From Catenuloplanes niger (GTDB lineage Bacteria; Actinomycetota; Actinomycetes; Mycobacteriales; Micromonosporaceae), in assembly GCF_031458255.1 (NCBI RefSeq), contig NZ_JAVDYC010000001.1, forward strand, positions 5,527,001 to 5,591,000: a stretch of 64,000 nt of DNA, read 5' to 3'. Shown here in pieces: positions 33,353-41,512 of this stretch; positions within the stretch are counted from its first letter, which is position 1, and every line of letters starts with the position of its first letter. The position numbers were made by a program, and so were the translations under genes. The notes under the pieces are model-generated. The model ran no database searches, had not been told where the DNA came from, and saw only the letters and a list, made by a program, of their open reading frames with translations.

Positions 33353-34665
33353 GGTTCGACGTGTCCCGGGAGATGCGGGAACGCGCGCACGCCATGATCC
33401 CCGGCGGCGCGCACACCTACGCCAAGGGCGACGACCAGTACCCGGAGGACGCGCCCGGCTTCATCGCCCGCGGCGCCGGCTGCCACGTGTGGGACGTCGA
33501 CGGCAACGAGTTCATCGAGTACGGCATGGGGCTGCGCGCGGTCACGCTCGGGCACGGCTACCAGCCGGTGGTCGACGCGGTCATGCGCGCGCTCCCGCAC
33601 GGCAGCAACTTCACCCGCCCGGCCGCGATCGAGGTCGAGGCCGCCGAACGCCTGCTCGACCGGGTCGGCCGGCACGACGGTGCGATGGCCAAGTTCGCCA
33701 AGCACGGCTCGGACGCCACCACCGCCGCGGTCAAGCTGGCCCGCGCGCACACCGGCCGGGACATGGTCGCGATCTGCACCGACCACCCGTTCTTCTCCAC
33801 CGACGACTGGTTCATCGGCGCGACCCCGATGCCCGGCGGCGTGCCGTCCTCGGTGCGCGCGCTCACCGCCGGCTTCCGCTACAACGACGTCGACAGCGTC
33901 GCCGCGGTCTTCGCGGCGCACCCGGGCCGGATCGCCGCGCTCGTGCTGGAGGCCGAGACCACCACCGCGCCCGCGCCCGGCTTCCTGGCCGCGGTCCGCC
34001 GGCTCTGCGACGAGCACGGCGCGCTGCTGGTCGTCGACGAGACGCTGACCGGGTTCCGCTGGCACGACCGCGGCGCCCAGCACGTCCACGACGTCACCGG
34101 CGACCTCGCGGTCTACGGCAAGGCGATGGGCAACGGCTTCGCGATCTCCGCGCTGGTCGGCCGCCCCGACGTGATGGAGCTCGGCGGCCTGCGCCACGAC
34201 CGCGAACGCGTCTTCCTGCTCTCCACCACGCACGGCGCCGAGACCCACGCGCTGGCCGCCGCGATCGCGGTGCTGGACGCCTACGCCTCCGAGCCGGTCG
34301 TGGAGACCCTCTACCGCCAGGGCGCCCGCCTGGCCGCCGGCGTCACCGAGGCCGCGGCCCGGCACGGCGTCAGCGACCATTTCGGCGTCCTCGGCCGCGA
34401 CTGCAACCTCATCTACTACACGAAGGACGCGTCCGGCGAGCGCTCACAGCCGTACCGCACGCTCTTCCTCCAGGAACTGATCGCCAACGGCGTCATCGCC
34501 CCTTCCTTCAGCATCTCCTACGCCCACACCGACACCGACGTGGACCGCACCGTCGACGCCGTCGACGCCGCCCTCGCCGTCTACGCCAAGGCGCTGGACG
34601 CGGGCAGCGTGGACGGCTTCCTCCGCGGCCGCCCGGTCGCACCGGTCTTCCGCCCGTACAACTGA
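33349..34665 (+). CDS. Class III PLP aminotransferase (glutamate-1-semialdehyde-aminomutase type)
   Basis: The 438-residue protein is a fold-type I PLP enzyme: IPGGAHTYAKGDDQYP near the start, FAKHGSDATTAAVKLAR (phosphate binding), VVDETLTGFRWH with the cofactor Asp, and the Schiff-base Lys in VYGKAMGNGFAIS. In polysaccharide loci such enzymes aminate a keto sugar or isomerise an amino acid-like group. Its 3' end and downstream DNA were copied about 3.75 kb to the right, where a decayed remnant (38200-38372) survives. ATG 33349 follows GAAGAAGGAG and overlaps the GT2 stop. Confidence 0.9.
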   Translation: MRFDVSREMRERAHAMIPGGAHTYAKGDDQYPEDAPGFIARGAGCHVWDVDGNEFIEYGMGLRAVTLGHGYQPVVDAVMRALPHGSNFTRPAAIEVEAAERLLDRVGRHDGAMAKFAKHGSDATTAAVKLARAHTGRDMVAICTDHPFFSTDDWFIGATPMPGGVPSSVRALTAGFRYNDVDSVAAVFAAHPGRIAALVLEAETTTAPAPGFLAAVRRLCDEHGALLVVDETLTGFRWHDRGAQHVHDVTGDLAVYGKAMGNGFAISALVGRPDVMELGGLRHDRERVFLLSTTHGAETHALAAAIAVLDAYASEPVVETLYRQGARLAAGVTEAAARHGVSDHFGVLGRDCNLIYYTKDASGERSQPYRTLFLQELIANGVIAPSFSISYAHTDTDVDRTVDAVDAALAVYAKALDAGSVDGFLRGRPVAPVFRPYN

Positions 34666-34677
34666 CATTCCCCCGTG

Positions 34678-34709
34678 AAAGGGCCGCGAGATGCGATTCG
34701 CGGCCCTTT
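34678..34709 (+). terminator. Rho-independent terminator of the sugar operon
   Basis: A 12-bp perfect stem AAAGGGCCGCGA / TCGCGGCCCTTT with an 8-nt loop is followed by T. It separates the polysaccharide operon from fxsT1. The equivalent hairpin is missing from the duplicated copy downstream of 38372. Confidence 0.85.
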
Positions 34710-34778
34710 TCCACGTGCGCGGTCGCCCGAAAGGACGAGCCCATTCCGGTTGTGCCGTGCCTTGTTCAGGACTACATA

Positions 34779-34868
34779 TTTACTCGCACCGCATTTATGT
34801 AGTTCCATGTAAGTCACAACCTGACAGAACTTGACGCCGGTTGGCACCGACGGCGAGGTCGGCGGTCG
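34779..34868 (+). promoter_or_regulatory. Conserved fxsT leader/regulatory element, copy 1
   Basis: This sequence recurs upstream of fxsT2 and as an orphan at 23580-23667. Conserved blocks in order are TTTACTC, TGTAGTTCCATG, CACAACCTGACAGAAC, TTGACGCCGGTTGGCA and GGCGAGGTCGGCGGTCG. The CTGACAGAACTTGACG part contains two TGAC repeats 9 bp apart. It lies 20-110 bp before the GTG of fxsT1. The conservation in non-coding DNA, against divergent protein sequences, suggests a promoter or operator. Confidence 0.65.
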
Positions 34869-34888
34869 CGAGACGTGGAGCGTGACGG

Positions 34889-37729
34889 GTGACCCCTGGA
34901 GACTCCGGCACAGGCGGTCCCGACATCTCGCGATCCGAGTTCGTGGCCGAGCTGCAACTGCTCTACCGCGCCGCCGGGCGCCCGGCGTACCGCAAGGTCA
35001 GCGACGCCATCCGCGACCGCCACGACATGCCCGACACGGTCAGCCACGAGACGGTCAGCGCGATCATCCGCGGTGCCGTGCTCCCCCGGTGGATCAAAGT
35101 GGAATGCGTGGTCCGGCAACTCGCCGCGATGGCGGTGACCAGACCGGACCCCGAGGCGGAGGTGCGCCGCTTCCACCTGCTGTGGTCCTCGGAGGACGAC
35201 CGTCAGCGCGAACGGGATCTGACGCGTTCGGCCCGGCAGCCAACCGGCTCGCCGGCCGCCCATGGGCTCAGACGGCCGATCGGCGAAGGACTGCCGCCGC
35301 AGGGCCTGTTCATCGGACGTCATGAGTTGCTCGATCGCGTCGGGGCAGAGCTCGCGGTTCAGCTCCACATGCCGATCGTGTTGCACGGCCCGGCCGGCAT
35401 GGGGAAGACGCATCTGGCGATCGAGTACGCACACCGGCACCGCGGAGACTACGACTACATCTGGTGGGTGCCGGCGGAACAGTTCGACGCGACCCCGGCG
35501 GAGATGACCCGGATCGCGGACCATCTGGGCGTGCCGCGCAGCCGGTCCGTCCAGCAGACCGTGCGCACCCTGCTCAACCGGCTCGAATCCGGCACGGCCG
35601 GACGGTGGTTGATCATCTTTGACAACGCGGGCCCGGCAGGCGAGATGGCACCCTTCATCCCCAGCTCCGGCGGCGATGTCATCGTCACCACCAGGGATAC
35701 GGCAGCATGGCGTGGGCGCGGCAGGCTCATCGATGTCGACGTGTTCCAGCGCCCGGAGAGCATCGAGCTGCTTCGTACCCGCGGCCATCGCATCTCGCAG
35801 AGCGATGCCGAGCGGCTCGCCGAGGTGCTCGGGGACATGCCGCTGGCGCTCGAGCAGGTGGCGGCCATGCAGTCATACACGCGGACGCCGGCCGGCGAAT
35901 ACCTCGCACACCTGGAGAGCCGCGCCGCAGCGGTGCTGTCGCAGGAGACGGCCGGCTATCCGGAGACGGTGGCGAGCGCGTTCGGCTTGGCCTACGACCG
36001 GCTCCGCCAGGAGTCCCTCGGCGCCGCACGCCTGCTCGACATGCTCTCCTTCCTCGCCGCCGAACCCATTCCGCTGGCATTGCTCCGCCGGGCCGGAGGC
36101 ACCCGGCTCCCCGATCCGCTCGGCCGGATCGTCGACGACCAGACCGAACTCGAAGCGGCGGTCGGCCGGCTCGGCCGGTTCGGGCTGGCCCGCGTGGGGG
36201 ACGATGCGCAGCGACTGCAGATTCACCGGCTGGTGCAGCTCATCGTGCGTGACGCGCTGAGCGAGAGCGAGCTGCGGCTCGCCCGGGCGAGCGCACACCG
36301 CCTGATCAGTGTCGCCAATCCGGGGCGTCCCGACGACCAGGTCACCTGGGATCTGCACTCCCAGTTACGGCGCCACGTGCGTGTCTGCGGGCTGGTCAAC
36401 AGTGCCGAGCATGCCGCTCGGGCGGCGGTGCTCGACCAGATCCGGTACCTCACACGCTCCGGCGATCCGCACGAAGCGGTGAATCTGGCCCAGGAGGTCC
36501 TGGCCATCTGGAGCAGGTCCGGCGCACCGGTCGAGCAGACCTACAAGGCACGCCGAGGATTGGTGGAAGCTCTGACCGAAGTGGGCCGCTATGACGAGGC
36601 GACCGTCGCCGCCGACCTGCTGTGGCAGGAGATCCGGGACAATCCTGACTTCGGCCCGGATCACGAACTGGCCATCGACATCGCGATCCGCAGGGGCCGG
36701 CTGTATCGGATCTTCGGTCGATACCGCGACGCACTCGCACTCGAGCAGGACCTCCGCTCGCGCGTGCGACAGTCGCCCGGCAACGAGGCACGGTTCCTGC
36801 ACGGGCGGAACAACCTCGCGGCCAGCTATCGGCAGCTCGGCCAGTTCGCCGAGGCGCTGGAGCTCGACCGCGTCGTGGAACAGGAGCGCCGCCGGTCCTT
36901 CGGCTCCACCCACAACTGGACCCTGCTGTCCGGTTCCAACATCGCGCGTGACCTCTACGGCCTCGGCCGCTACGCGGAGGCCCTGGAGACCATGGAGCGG
37001 GTTCTGCCGCAGACCCGGCGGGAGTTGGGAGCCCGTCACGACTACGTGCTGCTGGGAAACAGAACGCTCGCCATGGCGGCCCGCAAGTGCGGTGACCTCG
37101 ACAGAGCTCTGGCGGTGAGCAACGAGAACCAGAAGGACTGTCTGTCCACCTATCCCGACGATCATGAAGCCGCCTTGGCGTCGGTGATGACCTATGCGAA
37201 CACCCTCTGCGCCTCCGGCCAGTTCACCAAGGCGTGGGACCTGTTCACGATGATCATCTATCGGTACCGGCGTAGCTTCGGCGTCCGGAATCCCCTGTCG
37301 CTCACGGCATGCATCAACCTCGGGATCGTTCTGCGCGCGCAGGGCGAGAGCAACAAGGCGTTCCAGATCGACCGCCAGACGCTGGCCGTCCTCCGGCAGA
37401 CCGTGGGCCCGAGGCATCCGTACACGCTCGCCGCCTCGTTGGGGCTGGCGAACGATCTCGCGATGCTGCCCGGCGAGCGCGAGTCCGCCGCCGCGCTACT
37501 GGCCGACACCTGGCACGTGATGCGCCAGGTCCGCGGTGCCGAGCACCCCGAGACGCTGGCCTGCGCGGTCAACTACGGGCTGCTGGACGCCCGCGACGAC
37601 CGGCGCATCCCCGCGCTGGGGGAGAGCCTCAGCCGGCTGGAGGAAGTGCTCGGCGCCGGCCATCCGCTGGTGTCGAGCCTTCGCCAGGGACAGTGCGGCG
37701 AATGCGACGTGGAACCACCGCCGACCTGA
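34889..37729 (+). CDS. fxsT: FxSxx-COOH-system NB-ARC/TPR protein FxsT1
   Basis: The 946-residue protein has three parts. Residues 15-100 form an HTH-like N-terminal domain (ELQLLYRAAGRPAYRKVSDAI ... VSHETVSAIIRG). Residues 140-400 form an NB-ARC ATPase with P-loop GPAGMGKT (167-174), Walker B LIIFDN (241-246), TTRD (267-270) and GDMPLALEQ. About 480-930 is a series of TPR helices (repeated YGLGRYAEALETMERVLP-type units). It ends ECDVEPPPT, as do FxsT2 and FxsT3. This is the domain plan of STAND signalling proteins named as FxSxx-COOH system TPR proteins; they may sense or present the peptide. GTG 34889 has GGAG 8 nt upstream. Confidence 0.88.
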   Translation: MTPGDSGTGGPDISRSEFVAELQLLYRAAGRPAYRKVSDAIRDRHDMPDTVSHETVSAIIRGAVLPRWIKVECVVRQLAAMAVTRPDPEAEVRRFHLLWSSEDDRQRERDLTRSARQPTGSPAAHGLRRPIGEGLPPQGLFIGRHELLDRVGAELAVQLHMPIVLHGPAGMGKTHLAIEYAHRHRGDYDYIWWVPAEQFDATPAEMTRIADHLGVPRSRSVQQTVRTLLNRLESGTAGRWLIIFDNAGPAGEMAPFIPSSGGDVIVTTRDTAAWRGRGRLIDVDVFQRPESIELLRTRGHRISQSDAERLAEVLGDMPLALEQVAAMQSYTRTPAGEYLAHLESRAAAVLSQETAGYPETVASAFGLAYDRLRQESLGAARLLDMLSFLAAEPIPLALLRRAGGTRLPDPLGRIVDDQTELEAAVGRLGRFGLARVGDDAQRLQIHRLVQLIVRDALSESELRLARASAHRLISVANPGRPDDQVTWDLHSQLRRHVRVCGLVNSAEHAARAAVLDQIRYLTRSGDPHEAVNLAQEVLAIWSRSGAPVEQTYKARRGLVEALTEVGRYDEATVAADLLWQEIRDNPDFGPDHELAIDIAIRRGRLYRIFGRYRDALALEQDLRSRVRQSPGNEARFLHGRNNLAASYRQLGQFAEALELDRVVEQERRRSFGSTHNWTLLSGSNIARDLYGLGRYAEALETMERVLPQTRRELGARHDYVLLGNRTLAMAARKCGDLDRALAVSNENQKDCLSTYPDDHEAALASVMTYANTLCASGQFTKAWDLFTMIIYRYRRSFGVRNPLSLTACINLGIVLRAQGESNKAFQIDRQTLAVLRQTVGPRHPYTLAASLGLANDLAMLPGERESAAALLADTWHVMRQVRGAEHPETLACAVNYGLLDARDDRRIPALGESLSRLEEVLGAGHPLVSSLRQGQCGECDVEPPPT

Positions 37730-37883
37730 CCCCCGCGCGATGAATCGCGCACCTGAATGTACGCATGTCGCCGGCGCGTCCGGGTGTAGCGTGCACATGC
37801 ACGGTCGGACCTGGCCTCCCAAGCCCCCGGGCTCAAGACGGTACAAGATATTGTGGGATTTTTGTGTCGATCCGGGAGTGACT

Positions 37884-38117
37884 GTGAAGTTCAACGAAGC
37901 AGCGCGGGAAGAATCCGACGCTGGGCTTCGCGATGTCCGTGCGCTGCCGTTGGGTGATCTCCTCACGGCATCCGGCACCGAACTCGACGGACCACTCGAA
38001 CGGGTTCTGCGAGATCTTCCCGTGACGAGTGAGAACCTGGCGGCATTTTCCAGCGCGATGCCGTCGGACGCGACGCAGAACCGACGTCGCGAGGCCGCGG
38101 GCCCGGCCGATCGGTAG
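37884..38117 (+). CDS. fxsA: FxSxx-type RiPP precursor with an 18-residue C-terminal extension
   Basis: The 77-residue peptide has the family leader (GLRDVRALPLGDLLTASGTELDG is the region around residues 14-36) and ENLAAFSSAM at residues 50-59. Canonical precursors end right after this FxSxx. Here the frame continues with PSDATQNRRREAAGPADR, a basic tail unrelated to the family. Either a stop codon was lost, or the product needs trimming. GTG 37884 follows GGGAG by 5 nt; an in-frame GTG lies two codons earlier. It is preceded by a TATTGT box (near 37850) that could be its own -10. It lies 154 bp after fxsT1. Confidence 0.78.
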   Translation: MKFNEAAREESDAGLRDVRALPLGDLLTASGTELDGPLERVLRDLPVTSENLAAFSSAMPSDATQNRRREAAGPADR

Positions 38118-38199
38118 CAGCGAGGTCACGGCGACGATCGAGGCGGCGGCCGCACCGGTACGCCCGATCGCGGTCGGCCGAAGAGCGCGCCCGTCACCA

Positions 38200-38372
38200 G
38201 CGCGTCGATCGAGCGCTCACAGCCCCACCGCACGCTCGTCCGCCGGGAACCGGTCGCCGGTGGCGTCACCGCTCGTTCCCGTCAGCATCTCCTGCGCCCA
38301 CACCGACACGGACGGGGACCGCTGCTGACCGGACGGTCCTCCACGGCCGCCCGGTCGCGCCGGTACGACTGA
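38200..38372 (+). pseudogene. Decayed remnant of the aminotransferase 3' end (tandem-duplication scar)
   Basis: This segment matches the last 230 bp of the aminotransferase gene (34435-34665), with deletions and frameshifts. CGAGCGCTCACAGCC, ACCGCACGCTC, CCCGTCAGCATCTCCT, CGCCCACACCGACAC, CGGCCGCCCGGTCGC and the closing TACGACTGAC occur in the same order. Peptide pieces RSQPHRTL, AHTDTDGDR and GRPVAPV-like appear in different frames. Homology continues into the flanking DNA (CGAACGGACGAGCC near 38395 against CGAAAGGACGAGCC near 34728) and on to the fxsT leader. It proves that aminotransferase end plus fxsT was duplicated as one block. Confidence 0.8.
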
Positions 38373-38522
38373 CAACCTCGTGTCGCGCCTCCTCCGAACG
38401 GACGAGCCATTCCGGCATCTGTTCGCGAATCCCGTATCGATCCTCCGAACGGCGGAATTCCCGTTTCTGCCGATACGGATTGTCGGATCGGAGCGCGCCG
38501 ATGCCCTTATCGCCGCCAAATG

Positions 38523-38614
38523 TTTACTCCTGTCGGGCCGTGTAGTTCTATGGAATCCTGTCTCTGACAGAACCTGACGGTTGTTGGCATGTGGCAGCGG
38601 TGTGTTGGCGGTCG
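38523..38614 (+). promoter_or_regulatory. Conserved fxsT leader/regulatory element, copy 2
   Basis: It carries the same ordered blocks as copy 1: TTTACTC, TGTAGTTCTATG, CTGACAGAACCTGACGG, TTGTTGGCA and GTTGGCGGTCG. It lies 19-110 bp before the fxsT2 start, the same distance as in copy 1. The DNA between the aminotransferase remnant and this block (38373-38522) holds nothing else recognisable. Confidence 0.65.
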
Positions 38615-38632
38615 TGACCTGGAGCGTGACGG

Positions 38633-41470
38633 GTGGCCCATGGAGAATCCGGACCGGGCGGCTCGGACGGCCCGCGCTCCGAACTCGTCGCCGAGTTGCA
38701 GGTGCTCTACCGCGCCGCGGGTCGTCCGGCCTATCGGAGGGTCAGCGCCGCGATCAGCGAGCGTGATGACATGCCGGACACGGTGAGCCACGAGACGGTC
38801 GGCGCGATTCTGCGCGGCGAGTGGCTGTCCCGGTGGATCAAATTGGAGTGTGTGGTCCGGCAACTCGCCACCGTTGCGGTGCACCGACCCGATCCGGAGC
38901 TGGAGGTGCGTCGTTTCCACGCACTCTGGCTGGCCGCCGACGACGCTCAGCGGGGCCGGGACCCGGCCGCGCCGGCCGCGCCGGATCCGCCCCCGCAGGG
39001 TTCGGCACTGCCGGACGGCCCGATCAGTGACGGTCTTCCCCAGCGGAACCCGGCCTTCACCGGCCGCCAGGAACTGCTCGACGTCATCGCGAAGGGCCTG
39101 GTCAAGGAGCCGCCGCAACCGATCGTGCTGTACGGGCTCGGCGGCATGGGCAAGTCGCAGCTCGCGGCCGAGTACGCGCATCGCCGCCGGGCCGACTACG
39201 ACCGCATCTGGTGGATCTCGGCCGAGCAGCCGTCGTCCGCGCTGGCCGAGATGACCCGGATCGCGGACCGCCTGGAGATCCAGCCCAGCCGATCCGCGTT
39301 GCAGACCGTACGGACCATGCTCAACAAGCTCGAGAACGGCGGGATCGGACGCTGGCTGCTGATCTTCGACAACGTCGGTGCGGTGGAGGAGGTCGAGACG
39401 TTCATGCCCCGGGCCGGTGGCGACGTCGTCATCACCACCCGGGACGTCGCCTCGTGGCGGGAGCGCGGCCGGCTGATCGAGGTGGACGTGTTCCAGCGAC
39501 CGGAGAGCGTCGAGCTGCTGCGCGAGCGCGGCTACCGGATCTCGTTCGCGGACGCGGAGCGGCTCGCCGACTTCCTGGGCGACATGCCGCTCGCCCTGGA
39601 GCAGGTGGCGGCCATGCAGTCGTACACCCGAACCCCGGTCAGCGAGTACGTGGAGCAATTGCAGAGCCGGGCGGCGGTACTGCTGGCGCAGGGTCGTCCC
39701 ACCGGCTATTCGGAGACGGTGGCCAGCGCGTTCGGGCTGGCCTACGAGCGTCTCCGGCGCGAGTCCTTCGGTGCCGCACAGTTGCTCGACATGCTGTCCT
39801 GCCTCAGCGCGGAGCCGGTACCGCTGGCGCTGCTCAGCCGGGCCGGCGGCGAGTCGATCCCGGATCCGCTCGGCCGGATCCTGGACGACTCGGAGGAGCT
39901 GACCGCGGCGGTCTGGCGTCTCGGCCGCTACGGACTGGTCCGGGTCGGCGAGGACGCGCAGCGGCTGGAGGTGCACCGACTGGTGCAGCTCATCGTGCGC
40001 GACGCGCTGACCGAGGAGGAACTGCGGCTCGCCCGGGCCAGTGCGCACCGCCTCCTCATCTCCGCCAACCCCGGCGACCCGGGCGAGTCGGTCTGGGACC
40101 TGCACTCCCAGCTGCGGCGGCACGTACGCGTCTCCGGCTTGATCAAGAACATGGATCCCGGCGCGCGCCGCCTGGTCACCGACCAGATCCGGTACCTGTC
40201 GCTGGCCGGGGACCCCACGGAATCCGTGCGGCTGGCCGAGGAGGCCCAGCGGGAGTGGGCCATCGGCGGCGTGGGCCGGGACGAGCTCACCTATCAGTGC
40301 CGACGGCACCTGCTGCACGCGTTGCTCATCATCGGTGCCTACGAGAAGGCCACCCGGGTCGCCGACGAGCTCTGGGACGAGATCCGGGGTGACAGCGCGT
40401 TCGGGCCTGAGCACGGCCTCACCATCAACGTGGTGGTCTCCGTGGCACAGCACAGACGGCTGTTCGGGCGGTACGACGAGGCGCTCACGATGGAGCGGAA
40501 GCGCCTGGAGGCCCTGCGTCGTACGTCGGACCAGGCGCGGATCCTGGGCGGTCAGAGCAACGAGGCGGTCACACTCCGGATGCTCGGCGACTTCGCCGCC
40601 GCGCTCGAGATCGACCGGCACGTCGCGGAACAGCGGGCGCGACTGTACGGCGACGTCAATTATTGGACGATGCTGTCAGACTCCAACGTGGCACGTGACC
40701 TCTACGGACTCGGCCGCTACCAGGAGGCCATGGAGATCATGGAGAGGGTCCTGCCACGGATCAAACGAGAGCTGGGACCGCGGCACGACCACGCGCTCAT
40801 CGGGGCTCGCACGCTCGCCGTCGCGGCGCGCAAGGCCGGCGATCTCGACCGGGCGCTGGCCGAGAGCCGGGAGAACTACCTGAACTGCCAGGGCACCTAT
40901 CAGGCCGACCACAGCAACAGGCTGGCCGCCGTCATGACGTACGCGAACACGCTGTGCGCGACCGGCCAGTTCACCTCCGCGTGGGACCTCGCGACCATGG
41001 CCATCCACCGGTACCGCCGGGGTCTGGGGGAACGCAACCCGCTGTCGCTGGCGGCGTCGGTGAACTTCGGCATCGTCCAGCGCGCGCAGGGGGAGGCGCG
41101 GAAGGCCCGGCAGATCGATCGGCTGGCGCTCGAGGCATTGCGGCAGACCGTCGGGCCGAGGCATCCGTTCACCCTCGCGGCGTCGATGGGCCTGGCCAAC
41201 GACCTGGCGATGGTGCACGAGGAGGAGTCGGCGGCCGCGCTGCTGGCGGACACGTTCGAGTTGATGTGTGAGGTCCGGGGCGAGTCGCATCCGGAGACGC
41301 TCACCTGTGCGGTCGACTACGGGCTGCTGGGGGCGCGGTCGGAACGGGTGCCCGGGCTGGCGGAGAGTCTCGGTAGGCTGGAGGAGCTCCTCGGGGCGGA
41401 TCACCCGCACGTGTCGGCCTTGCGTCAGGGTCAGCGCGGCGAGTGCGATGTGGAGCCGCCGCCCACCTAA
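38633..41470 (+). CDS. fxsT: FxSxx-COOH-system NB-ARC/TPR protein FxsT2
   Basis: The 945-residue protein is a paralogue of FxsT1, co-linear along the whole length and roughly two-thirds identical by eye in the aligned ATPase region. It has an HTH-like domain (15-100), NB-ARC with P-loop GLGGMGKS (168-175), LLIFDN and TTRD, then TPR helices and the tail ECDVEPPPT. It heads the operon fxsT2-fxsB-HExxH (42-bp gap, then an 8-bp overlap), so this copy is the one tied to the maturase. GTG 38633 has the same GGAGCGTGACGG context as fxsT1. Confidence 0.9.
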   Translation: MAHGESGPGGSDGPRSELVAELQVLYRAAGRPAYRRVSAAISERDDMPDTVSHETVGAILRGEWLSRWIKLECVVRQLATVAVHRPDPELEVRRFHALWLAADDAQRGRDPAAPAAPDPPPQGSALPDGPISDGLPQRNPAFTGRQELLDVIAKGLVKEPPQPIVLYGLGGMGKSQLAAEYAHRRRADYDRIWWISAEQPSSALAEMTRIADRLEIQPSRSALQTVRTMLNKLENGGIGRWLLIFDNVGAVEEVETFMPRAGGDVVITTRDVASWRERGRLIEVDVFQRPESVELLRERGYRISFADAERLADFLGDMPLALEQVAAMQSYTRTPVSEYVEQLQSRAAVLLAQGRPTGYSETVASAFGLAYERLRRESFGAAQLLDMLSCLSAEPVPLALLSRAGGESIPDPLGRILDDSEELTAAVWRLGRYGLVRVGEDAQRLEVHRLVQLIVRDALTEEELRLARASAHRLLISANPGDPGESVWDLHSQLRRHVRVSGLIKNMDPGARRLVTDQIRYLSLAGDPTESVRLAEEAQREWAIGGVGRDELTYQCRRHLLHALLIIGAYEKATRVADELWDEIRGDSAFGPEHGLTINVVVSVAQHRRLFGRYDEALTMERKRLEALRRTSDQARILGGQSNEAVTLRMLGDFAAALEIDRHVAEQRARLYGDVNYWTMLSDSNVARDLYGLGRYQEAMEIMERVLPRIKRELGPRHDHALIGARTLAVAARKAGDLDRALAESRENYLNCQGTYQADHSNRLAAVMTYANTLCATGQFTSAWDLATMAIHRYRRGLGERNPLSLAASVNFGIVQRAQGEARKARQIDRLALEALRQTVGPRHPFTLAASMGLANDLAMVHEEESAAALLADTFELMCEVRGESHPETLTCAVDYGLLGARSERVPGLAESLGRLEELLGADHPHVSALRQGQRGECDVEPPPT

Positions 41471-41512
41471 CATTCGGACCGCGTGCGCGGGTCGAGCCGA
41501 AGGGATGAGGCG

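Noticed and set aside
38029-38577. Small frames between precursor A and fxsT2 as new peptides
   Set aside because: The 38200-38372 part is a frameshifted aminotransferase remnant and the 38523-38614 part is the fxsT leader; no ribosome site or family pattern was seen.
34889-41470. FxsT proteins as ordinary AfsR/SARP regulators
   Set aside because: The N-terminal part lacks the OmpR-type winged helix and BTAD of SARPs. The tail ECDVEPPPT and position by fxsB fit the FxSxx-COOH TPR family.
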